A stretch of DNA of 64,000 nt from AP-15 sp963735445 (GTDB taxonomy: Bacteria > Pseudomonadota > Alphaproteobacteria > ATCC43930 > CGMCC-115725), in contig CAVTLC010000008.1 in NCBI GenBank assembly GCA_963735445.1, forward strand, positions 1 to 64,000, read 5' to 3'. Positions 56,434 through 64,000 of this stretch are shown piece by piece. The first letter of the stretch is position 1. The number at the start of each line of letters is the position of its first letter. Position numbers and translations under genes: made by a program. Under the pieces are notes generated by a model. It did not search any database. It saw only the letters and a list, made by a program, of their open reading frames with translations, and was not told where the DNA came from.

Positions 56434-56691
56434 TTACCACCCGCAGCGGGCGTGCCAGAAACGGCAGGCGATCTCGATATTGGTTGGCTTTTTGATAAAG
56501 ATGGTCGGGACCCAGGGTGGCGGCAGACCCTCGCGACGATCTCTTACGCGGCGCTCGCGATCGCTCATCGGTGCCTCCGCGCGGACGGGCTGACCGCCTT
56601 CGCCTGGCGCCAATGCATCGGTCTGACGACGAAGTTCTTTGACACGCTGGTAAATCATGTCGAAATCATCGGCGGCGCGGGGTCTGGTCAC
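56434..56691 (-). CDS. Short unknown protein with strong ribosome binding site
   Basis: A GTG at 56691 has AAGGAGG four bases upstream and opens an 85-residue frame hidden inside a longer antisense-looking ORF. The product begins MTRPRAADDFDMIYQRVKEL and is charged and helical, with a Pro-rich LPPPWVPTIFIKKP segment. No signal peptide or family is recognised. It is divergent from the aldo-keto reductase gene. I rate it real because of the start site. Confidence 0.55.
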   Translation of the reverse strand: MTRPRAADDFDMIYQRVKELRRQTDALAPGEGGQPVRAEAPMSDRERRVRDRREGLPPPWVPTIFIKKPTNIEIACRFWHARCGW

Positions 56692-56836
56692 ATTCCCTCC
56701 TTGGTTGAGCGGCACCTCGGGCTCGGGTCGTCGCCCTGTCTTCGGGCTCTCGGATGCGATAGTGCTGAACCCGGATGGATGCGGCAAGAAGGCCGAGGAT
56801 CGGTAGCCGAAGATCCGGTTAAAGGAGAGCGTATTC

Positions 56837-57679
56837 ATGCCCGCGCCGCTGATGTTGTCGCGCCCGATCCCGTCCACCGGCGAGGCGATGCCGGTTATCG
56901 GCCTCGGCACCTGGCCGGTGTTTGATGTCGGCGCCGAGGAAAATGCCCGCCGGCCATTGCGCGATGTTGTTCGCCGGCTGCTCGATGCCGGCGCCAAAAT
57001 GATCGACACTTCGCCGATGTATGGCCGGGCCGAGGGTGTCACCGGCGACCTCCTCGCCGATCTGGAGGCGCGTCCGCGCGCCTTTCTCGCGACCAAAGTA
57101 TGGATTTCGGGCCGCGATGCCGGCATCGCCCAGATGAAGCGCTCGGCCAGTCTGCTGCGCAGCGAAGTTATCGACTTGATGCAGATCCATAACCTGGTCG
57201 ACTGGCGCACTCATCTCGCGACCTTGCGCCGGATGAAGGAGGGTGGGCATATCCGCTATATCGGCATTACGCATTACACAAACCGCGCCCTGCCTGAACT
57301 GGCGCACATTCTCGACACTGAGCCCGGCATCGATTTTGTCCAATGCGGCTATTCCTTGGCTCAGCGGGCGGCCGAGCGCGATTTGCTGCCGGTTGCGGCG
57401 GCGCGCGGCGTGGCGGTCATTGTCAATCAGCCGCTGGGCCAGGGCGGGCTCGTGCGCCGGGTGAGCGGCAAGCGCTTGCCGGAATGGGCTCGGGATTTTG
57501 ATTGCGAGAGCTGGGCCCAGTTGCTGCTTAAATACGTTGTGGCCGAGCCGGCGGTGACCTGCGTGATTCCGGCGACCCGCAACCCCGAGCATATGGCCGA
57601 CAATCTCGCCGCGGGTTTTGGCCGGCTGCCCGACGCCGAACAGCGCCGCGATATTCGGTCATTATGGGACGGGCTTTAA
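56837..57679 (+). CDS. Aldo-keto reductase
   Basis: The 280-residue TIM-barrel oxidoreductase carries the AKR tetrad: Asp and Tyr in MIDTSPMYGRAE, Lys in FLATKVW and His in LMQIHNL. Other features are the N-terminal PVIGLGTWPVF and C-terminal VIPATRNPEHMADNL, which lines the NADPH site. It should reduce carbonyls with NADPH, with unknown substrate. GGAG lies about nine bases upstream of the ATG. Confidence 0.88.
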   Translation: MPAPLMLSRPIPSTGEAMPVIGLGTWPVFDVGAEENARRPLRDVVRRLLDAGAKMIDTSPMYGRAEGVTGDLLADLEARPRAFLATKVWISGRDAGIAQMKRSASLLRSEVIDLMQIHNLVDWRTHLATLRRMKEGGHIRYIGITHYTNRALPELAHILDTEPGIDFVQCGYSLAQRAAERDLLPVAAARGVAVIVNQPLGQGGLVRRVSGKRLPEWARDFDCESWAQLLLKYVVAEPAVTCVIPATRNPEHMADNLAAGFGRLPDAEQRRDIRSLWDGL

Positions 57680-57823
57680 ACGATTAATGCCAACTCGACT
57701 GCGGGCCAGCGGACGTTCAAGACAATCCGCGGCGTAGTTAGGCCGCCAGCAGGCATTGATCGACACTGACGCTGGGGCTTGCGCCGGAAATGCTCAGTGA
57801 CCCAACACTGTCCTACGGGCTCC

Positions 57824-60800
57824 TCAATAATCGAAATTGTAATTGATGCCGACGCCTGTGCCGCCGTTCTGGCCGGCTTCGGTATCGACCGTGAGGTGAT
57901 GGCCGAGATCGACTTCGACCGTGACTTTGCTGGTCGGGGGCGACACGCCTTGGGTGACCCCGACCGAGACCCCGGGAGCGATATACTTTCCGGCGCTGAG
58001 TGCGGCCGCGCTCTGTGTCGTCGGCGTGACGACGCTCGGATTGAGGATACTGCTCGCCGCCCCGGCCGGCCCTTGTCCTAGCCGCAGCCAGTCGAGGCCG
58101 AGCCCGCCGCGCAACCGGTCGAGCACCCCTGGATCCTTGCCGGACAGCGCCGCTGCCGCCTGCGCCAATTGCAGCCCTTGACCGGCGGTCATCTGTCTTA
58201 CGCCGTTGCCAAACAGCACCCGCGCCAAAATCTCGTCTTGCGGCAAAAGCGGGGTCGAGCTCAGGCTTATGACTGGCGCTGAGGCGTATCCGGTGATCAC
58301 GACTTGCGCAGTGATGTCGGCGGCATTTGCTTCGGCGACGATATCCAGTGCCGGGTCGATCTTGGCGCTGCCGTCAAACGCGATCGTGCCGCGGGTCAGA
58401 CGGAAATCTTTTCCCAACAGCGTATAGCTGCCGCGATTGGCGACCAATGTGCCGGCAATTTGGGGCGCGAGCGTCGTACCGGTGATCCTGAGACGCCCGC
58501 CCCACTGACTATCGAGGCCGTGGCCCTGAACCAGCACCGGTCCAGCCAGCCCGAGAGTGATGTCGAGCTTAGCCGGAATCGCCGGCGCCGAGGCAGCGGG
58601 CAACTGAGAGGTTGGCTGTCGCCCGTTCACCTCGGTAACCTTTAAGACCACTACATTTGGCGGCAGGCTGTTAGGCAGATTGATCTGACCCCGGTTGATG
58701 GTCAGTGGTGCTGTCACCGTGGGTGCCGTCGCCGGCCCGGTGACCGAGATCTGGCCGCTCGCGGTTGCTTGCACCTCGTCGCGCGCCGCGATGCGGAATT
58801 TGGCGAGGGTGGCCGATAGCTGAGCCGTCGGGCCGGTGGCGCCGCCCAATACCAGACTCCCTTGCGCTGTTACCGAGCCGCCGACCCCATCTCCCGCGGA
58901 TAGCGAGGCGAGCCGGAAGCGGTCGCCATTGCCGACCAGTTCTGCTTGTAGATGGTCGAGCACCGCGCCGCTCGCAAAATTCTCGTAACGCGCACCCGTT
59001 AGCTGTAGCCGCCCGCCGGCGGAAGGTGCCGCGATCGTGCCACCGACCGACGCGTCGACCGTAAAATGACCGCTTACCCGATCCTCCCCGAGCGGCAACA
59101 GATTTGCGAGATGACCGATCTCGCCACCGCCCTGAAGATTGATGGCAAGCCGGCCTTGCGGCGGCACCGAAATGCCGAGTGGCGCCGGGGTCAGCAGCAA
59201 CGGAGCTGACCCGTTTAATGCCATTCGATCACCGTGGAGGCCCGTCACCTGCCCCCGGATGTCGATGGTGCGGCCATTCCAGTCGCCTTCCGCCGCGACC
59301 CCGAGGCGCGGCGTTTGCGCCTGATGCGCGATGGCGAGCGCCAATCCGTTCGCATGAACCGTGATGTGTCCTTGCGGTGCGCGCAATGTGCCGCGCAGGG
59401 TCGCCGCTAATGACAAATTGCCCTGGACATTTGGGTGACCTATCAATCGCGCGCCGGCGGCAAGCGGCAAGTCCGAGGCGTCGAGGCTAAAGGACAGCGC
59501 CTGTCCCTTAAGCGAGCCGCTGCCGGCGATCCGACCCGGCCCGAACCGCAATGCCAGCCGGGACAGCGACAGGTCAGCGCCGCGGCGCGATACATCGAGC
59601 GGTTGGTCGAGCTCGAAATTTTCCTTGTCCAGCGAGCCGGTTAGCCGCGACAGTCGCAGATCGCCACCGCCAGGGATCAGCGTCCCCTCGCCGGCCATCG
59701 CGATGTTCAAAGGATGGCCGGCGGCATTGGCTTGAAACGCGAACCGGCCCGGGCCTCGGCTGTCGAATGCTGCAACAGCATTGGTAAAATCCAGCGGACC
59801 CGAATGAACGCCGCTCAAGCTCACCCGCCCCGAGCCCGTCGGCGCCCGCCACAAATCGGCCAGCCGGGCGGTCGCGGCGAGACGGTCGATTGCGCTCCGC
59901 GATGCGCCGGCGCCAACAGCAAGCCGCGATCCGTTGATGGTCAGATCGACCCGCTGGCCGCCGCCTGTCGCGGCCAAACCGGCGGTCAGATCGAGACTGC
60001 CCCCAACGGACTTGCCGGCCAGAGCCGACCAGCGCGACAGATCGGGGAATCGCCCGGTCAGCGATCCCTCGACAAGGCCGCCGGCAAAAGCAATCCGCAG
60101 ATCGCCAGCGATCGTACTGTCCGCCGCAGTCAGGCGCAGATTGTTGATCGCGAGGCCGGTGTTCCCGATCGGAGCTGCGGCGAGCCCTAGCTGGCCATCG
60201 AGCCGTCCGGCGCGAAAACTGCCGTCGATCGTCGCTTTTGGCTGTGACAAATCGGCGACGACGCCCGAAAGCTGCACTCGATCGACCGTCGCGCCATCAG
60301 CGGCGATGCCGCGCCCCTCGAGTTGGGTATGCAGTTGCAACCGGTCGAGTGGACCTTCTGCCACGGCCTTACCCGAGACCGAGCCGACAATATTGGCGCC
60401 AACTGCCGCGTTTAGCTTTTCCAGCCGTGGAATGTCGAAAGCCAGTGCTGCAGTCAAATGGTTCGAGGCGGGATCGAACCGGACATCGCCGCCGAGCCTA
60501 CCGGCAGCACTCGTCAGCGTGAAATCGTCTGCCGAGACCGTGCCGGCCTCGTCGCGTCGGATCGTCCCGGCTAGTGACGGAGCGGGGCCGAGCAGGGCAT
60601 TGGCGGCGACGACGCCGGTCTGCAAGTCAGTTGCCGAACCGGCGATCTTTACTGCCCCGACAGGGCCGCGACCATCCGCCACCAGATGCCCGGCTGCCTT
60701 TAACTCGACGCCACCACTCTTCAGTTCGAGCCGCGTCAAATCGAGCGCCCGCGTCTCACGGTCGACATTCCCCGTCAACGACCACTCGATCTGCTGGCCC

Positions 60801-62095
60801 AATCGCGCTGCGAATGCGCCGCCTTTGGACAATGCGAGCTGGTTTAGCCGGCCTCGACCGGCGACCGCGATGCGGGTTTGCGGATCGTCGAGCGCTCCGC
60901 TTGGCGTCAATGCGATATGGGCGGCGACGGTCTTTGTTCTCGCACCAGAGACCTCGACATCGGATGCCGCGAGATCGGCCGCGAGGACCGGGCGTTGCTT
61001 CGTCCCGCTAATTTCGGCGCTCAACACCGCTGATCCGCCGAGACCCGTCCTGGCAATTGTGGCGAGTTTCGCTAAATCGGGCAGTTCGGCGCGCAAATGA
61101 GCGGCCACACCTGCGCCTGGGCCGCCGAAAGCGCCGTCTCCAGTTACCGTGCCGGAGGCGGTCGCGAGCGAAAGCCGGTCGAAGAGGATTTGCTCGCCGA
61201 AATCCGCATGCAGCGCCAATTTCGCCCGATCGCCGATAACCGAAGCGAGAGCGGGCGGCAATAATGCCGCCACATCGGCTCGCGCCGACAGATCGAGTGC
61301 CGTCTCAGCCGATACCGCGAGCGCAAGATCGGCGTCAGCGCGCGCCTGAGGTCCGGCCGAGAAGGCTAATCGGCCATGCCAATTTGAAACAAATCCATCC
61401 CCATCGATCGACAATGCCAATGGCAAACGATCGGTCCGCACGAATATACGGTCGGCAACAATGCCGGTCGGATCGCTCGCATGCAGTTGCAGGCTGAGCT
61501 TCGGCGTCTCGCCGGCCAGGGTCAGCACCAGTCGAATATTTCCGGGCGAGCCGTCGATGCGGTGGATGTCGAGATCGGCGTGCGCGGCTCCCTTTTCAAA
61601 CGCGACACCACCCGCGAGTGTCGCGATGACGCTGGTTCCCAAAACAGGGGGCGCCAACAGCAGCCGCTCGATTACCAGTCGGTCGACCGCGAGGTTAAAC
61701 GGCAGGTGCGGTGTTTGCAGAAGTTCGGCGAGCGAGGGTGATGGACCGGAAGGGGGCCGCGCCTGATCCCAAGCGCCGACGCGCAGAAGGCGGATGTGAA
61801 GCTTTTTCGACAGCAACCCGGCCGGGTCGATGTCAAGGCCGACATCGCGCAAGGTGAGCCAAGTGCCCTCGTTGTCCGTGACCGTGAGACGTTGCGCGGT
61901 CATGTCGAACGGCACGGTCCCGCCGAGCCCGTTGATCTCCCAAGTGAACCGCGCGTTGCTGGCCAATCGCGAGATTTGGGCCGCCAAAAAATCCTTGCCC
62001 GGCCGAGTCTGCAGTAAACCGAATACGACCAAGCACAGAGTGACCGCAGTCGCGACGGCGACGGCGGTCCAGCGCAACGCTTTGCGCAGCAGCAT
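57824..62095 (-). CDS. tamB: Translocation and assembly module subunit TamB
   Basis: The 1423-residue protein has one N-terminal membrane anchor (about 8-28). A long repetitive beta-rich periplasmic region rich in Gly, Ala and Leu follows, then a C-terminal DUF490 domain (AQIAGTLVANRGSYTLLGKD, FDGSAKIDPALDIVAEANAA and the final GTGVGINYNFDY). With TamA it helps deliver outer-membrane proteins, or in newer models moves phospholipids between membranes. Its ATG overlaps the tamA stop (TGATG), giving translational coupling. Length is usual for alphaproteobacterial TamB. Confidence 0.92.
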   Translation of the reverse strand: MLLRKALRWTAVAVATAVTLCLVVFGLLQTRPGKDFLAAQISRLASNARFTWEINGLGGTVPFDMTAQRLTVTDNEGTWLTLRDVGLDIDPAGLLSKKLHIRLLRVGAWDQARPPSGPSPSLAELLQTPHLPFNLAVDRLVIERLLLAPPVLGTSVIATLAGGVAFEKGAAHADLDIHRIDGSPGNIRLVLTLAGETPKLSLQLHASDPTGIVADRIFVRTDRLPLALSIDGDGFVSNWHGRLAFSAGPQARADADLALAVSAETALDLSARADVAALLPPALASVIGDRAKLALHADFGEQILFDRLSLATASGTVTGDGAFGGPGAGVAAHLRAELPDLAKLATIARTGLGGSAVLSAEISGTKQRPVLAADLAASDVEVSGARTKTVAAHIALTPSGALDDPQTRIAVAGRGRLNQLALSKGGAFAARLGQQIEWSLTGNVDRETRALDLTRLELKSGGVELKAAGHLVADGRGPVGAVKIAGSATDLQTGVVAANALLGPAPSLAGTIRRDEAGTVSADDFTLTSAAGRLGGDVRFDPASNHLTAALAFDIPRLEKLNAAVGANIVGSVSGKAVAEGPLDRLQLHTQLEGRGIAADGATVDRVQLSGVVADLSQPKATIDGSFRAGRLDGQLGLAAAPIGNTGLAINNLRLTAADSTIAGDLRIAFAGGLVEGSLTGRFPDLSRWSALAGKSVGGSLDLTAGLAATGGGQRVDLTINGSRLAVGAGASRSAIDRLAATARLADLWRAPTGSGRVSLSGVHSGPLDFTNAVAAFDSRGPGRFAFQANAAGHPLNIAMAGEGTLIPGGGDLRLSRLTGSLDKENFELDQPLDVSRRGADLSLSRLALRFGPGRIAGSGSLKGQALSFSLDASDLPLAAGARLIGHPNVQGNLSLAATLRGTLRAPQGHITVHANGLALAIAHQAQTPRLGVAAEGDWNGRTIDIRGQVTGLHGDRMALNGSAPLLLTPAPLGISVPPQGRLAINLQGGGEIGHLANLLPLGEDRVSGHFTVDASVGGTIAAPSAGGRLQLTGARYENFASGAVLDHLQAELVGNGDRFRLASLSAGDGVGGSVTAQGSLVLGGATGPTAQLSATLAKFRIAARDEVQATASGQISVTGPATAPTVTAPLTINRGQINLPNSLPPNVVVLKVTEVNGRQPTSQLPAASAPAIPAKLDITLGLAGPVLVQGHGLDSQWGGRLRITGTTLAPQIAGTLVANRGSYTLLGKDFRLTRGTIAFDGSAKIDPALDIVAEANAADITAQVVITGYASAPVISLSSTPLLPQDEILARVLFGNGVRQMTAGQGLQLAQAAAALSGKDPGVLDRLRGGLGLDWLRLGQGPAGAASSILNPSVVTPTTQSAAALSAGKYIAPGVSVGVTQGVSPPTSKVTVEVDLGHHLTVDTEAGQNGGTGVGINYNFDY

Positions 62096-63894
62096 CAGAA
62101 CGCCTCGCCAAGGCTGATATAGACTTGGATCGGCGAATCGCTGGGGCGCCGATAGAGCGGTGTCGCCAAATCGAGCCGCAACGGCCCAAAAGCCGTGTAA
62201 TAACGCAGGCCGAGCCCAACCCCGTAAAACAGCCGATTACTGAGCTGCGGCACGCTCTTCTCATAATAGCTGCCGGCGTCGATGAACGGGACAACGCCGA
62301 TCGTTTGCGTAACTTTGACCCGTGCTTCCAAATTTAACACCAGGCTCGATTTGCCCCCGATCGGATCGTTATTCGGCGCCAGCGGCCCCGCGGTTTGATA
62401 AGCGTAGGGTCGGATCGAGCCGCCACCGCCAACATAAATCCGCTGGTCGGCCGGAAGCTGAAGCAAAGGTGCGCCATCGAGCGACGCCAGCGCCGCGCGG
62501 CCGGCAAGCACCGCCCGGGTATTTTCGCCAAGCGGCAAGTATGTGCTCGCCGACACCTGATTCGACACATAGTTGAGATCCGCCGAAGAGAAGATATGCG
62601 ACGGCGTCACCGACAACTGTGCGCGATACCCCCGTGTCGGGCTTAAGAGATTATCGCTCTCATCGATCTTGAGGTAACCGGGAAGTGCAACGAGCGCGTA
62701 GCGCTGGGTACGCTGCGCCGAGGTGATGATAGCGGGCTCGTCAGCGAGCTCCTCGACATTGGCCTTTTCGAGCTGTAGCCCGATGCCGCCGACCAGATCC
62801 CGGGTAAAGCTCCGCTCCACCCCGAGCGTGGTCAATGCCCTTCGGCTGTGGTACGCGGTCGGCGTATAGTTAGCGATCTCTGCGGTCGCTAAAAAATCCA
62901 AGCGCTTGAGCAGAAAATCCGGACGACGGAAATTGCCGTTGAGCGCGTAGACCTGTTGTCCGCCGGTCGCGGATAGCCTGAGGTATTCGGCATTACCGAA
63001 GAGATTGCGGTTTTCCCAGAAAACCTTGGCGGCGGCACCCTGGCTGGTGTTGTAACCGACGCCGGCGCCGATCGTGCGGTGCGGGCGCTCGGTTGCATCG
63101 ATCGCGATCAACGCGGTGCCGGGATTGGCGGGATCAGGGGTCGGCGTAATCCGCACCGTGCTGAAGAGCCCGCTTTCGATCAGGGCGCGACGTGTCTGCT
63201 CGACTTCGGTCGCATTGTAGGCCTCGCCGCGCTGCCAACGGAGCCGACGCTCGACATAGCCGGGGTTGAGGGTTTTGAGGCCGGCTATCTTGACCGCGCC
63301 AAACCGGGTCGCGGGCCCCGGTGCGATCGTATAGGTCACCGCCATCGTGTGAGTAGCGTGGTCAATCACAACCTTGCGCTTTTCGGCTTTAGCGAACGGA
63401 TGACCGTTGTTGCCAAACGCCGTCAGCAGCGCGTTTTCGGCTGCGATTACCGGCTCGGTGCGCGCGACATCGCCGGATTTTAATGGCAGCGGAGCATGGG
63501 TCGGAGGAAGCGGCAGCGGCTTTCCGTCAGGCCCGAGGATTGTGAGAGTATCCACATGGTATAGCGGCCCCGGGGTGACGGTAACGGTCACCTGCGCCGG
63601 ATGGTCGGCAGTATCGACTTTGTAGGAGAGCTGCGCGTCCCAATAACCGAGGCTGTGCGCGGCATCGGCAAGCCGGCCAAGGTCGCCCTCGGCGCGCCGT
63701 CGCAAGGCTTCGTCGGACGGTGGCGGGCGGTTTTCAAGCGCTTTGAGCTGCGAGACCTGATCGAGGAGACCGGAAAGGTCGCTTTCGGTCGCGCCTTTAA
63801 TCGTCGTTCGGTAGGGAACATCGGCGCGCCCCGCGGCGATCGGGGCCAACGCCGCGACTAACGCCAATGCGCCAGTAACACGCCGAAACCGCAT
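62095..63894 (-). CDS. tamA: Outer-membrane assembly protein TamA (Omp85 family)
   Basis: The 599-residue product has a signal peptide (VTGALALVAALAPIAAGRA) and three POTRA-like regions (about 30-260). A 16-strand barrel follows, with GAGVGYNTSQGAAAKVFWEN and GGGGSIRPYAYQT (the Omp85 loop-6 region) and a C-terminal aromatic residue (VYISLGEAF) as the barrel-insertion signal. It forms the TAM complex with TamB, encoded in the same operon. Confidence 0.92.
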   Translation of the reverse strand: MRFRRVTGALALVAALAPIAAGRADVPYRTTIKGATESDLSGLLDQVSQLKALENRPPPSDEALRRRAEGDLGRLADAAHSLGYWDAQLSYKVDTADHPAQVTVTVTPGPLYHVDTLTILGPDGKPLPLPPTHAPLPLKSGDVARTEPVIAAENALLTAFGNNGHPFAKAEKRKVVIDHATHTMAVTYTIAPGPATRFGAVKIAGLKTLNPGYVERRLRWQRGEAYNATEVEQTRRALIESGLFSTVRITPTPDPANPGTALIAIDATERPHRTIGAGVGYNTSQGAAAKVFWENRNLFGNAEYLRLSATGGQQVYALNGNFRRPDFLLKRLDFLATAEIANYTPTAYHSRRALTTLGVERSFTRDLVGGIGLQLEKANVEELADEPAIITSAQRTQRYALVALPGYLKIDESDNLLSPTRGYRAQLSVTPSHIFSSADLNYVSNQVSASTYLPLGENTRAVLAGRAALASLDGAPLLQLPADQRIYVGGGGSIRPYAYQTAGPLAPNNDPIGGKSSLVLNLEARVKVTQTIGVVPFIDAGSYYEKSVPQLSNRLFYGVGLGLRYYTAFGPLRLDLATPLYRRPSDSPIQVYISLGEAF

Positions 63895-63939
63895 AATCCC
63901 CGGGCGAAGACCCCTCAGGGGCGCCGCGCCGGGCCAAGT

Positions 63940-64000
63940 CTATGCGTTGCGCCGGGCCGCGGCAGCCTCCACCCGGCGTTTGAGCCGGCGAATCTCGGGC
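63940..64000 (-). CDS. C-terminal end of an upstream gene, runs off the right edge
   Basis: Reading from the right edge, the minus frame encodes PEIRRLKRRVEAAAARRNA and stops at TAG 63942-63940, 45 bases before the tamA ATG. The composition is that of a basic amphipathic C-terminal helix. Too little is present to name the product. Confidence 0.35.
   Translation of the reverse strand, partial: PEIRRLKRRVEAAAARRNA

Overview
The window looks like a high-GC alphaproteobacterial chromosome segment. A SciP-type DUF1153 protein (a family tied to the CtrA cell-cycle circuit), a TamA/TamB pair, many class III nucleotide cyclase-like genes with TolB-like and TPR modules, PEP-CTERM proteins and a DctP-type TRAP binding protein all fit that group. 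No rRNA, tRNA, CRISPR array, phage or intact insertion sequence was seen. The left edge carries an apparent IS256-type transposase remnant beside a REP-like palindrome pair.

Layout. 0.7-4.4 kb: two tandem cyclase/TolB/TPR genes, both damaged at the 3' end. 4.6-8.6 kb: a secreted-protein patch with a PEP-CTERM protein behind a near-perfect sigma-54 promoter, a metzincin-like protein lacking its catalytic Glu, and an unknown exported protein. 8.7-13.6 kb: a sterol desaturase-family protein, two small unknown genes, and a frameshifted SARP/TolB/TPR regulator. 14.0-16.9 kb: a SciP-like protein, a tandem-repeat peptide gene (81-bp units), a DUF6065-like protein and an EamA transporter. 17.4-23.1 kb: a five-gene peptide/opine-type ABC importer operon with one frameshifted permease. 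23.8-32.7 kb: an NHLM-type peptide export locus (HlyD-like adaptor, C39-peptidase ABC transporter, second ABC transporter, two cNMP-binding-domain proteins, one fused to a CPBP membrane protease). A divergent 51-codon gene with a canonical double-glycine leader is the probable export substrate. 33-43 kb: a receiver protein, an orphan TRAP binding protein, a large hybrid histidine kinase and an RND efflux pair. 43.8-57.7 kb: a SAM-cyclase-ATPase protein, PatB-type C-S lyase, a second PEP-CTERM protein, an SRPBCC protein, an intact cyclase, a methyltransferase, a DUF2278 protein, a frameshifted molybdenum hydroxylase subunit, a short hidden gene and an aldo-keto reductase. 57.8-63.9 kb: tamB and tamA.

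The most notable system is the peptide export locus at 23.8-32.7 kb. It pairs a leader peptide and dedicated peptidase-transporter with cyclic-nucleotide-sensing domains and a membrane protease, and no modifying enzyme is visible. The repeat-peptide/DUF6065 pair at 14.8-16.0 kb is a second candidate for an undescribed peptide system.

Several genes carry single-base, apparently +1, frame breaks (near 4080, 12965, 15076, 20525, 54240 and 56095, possibly also 30880-30957). Some may be assembly or sequencing errors. The gene at 2630-4415 has several lesions and is more likely a real pseudogene.
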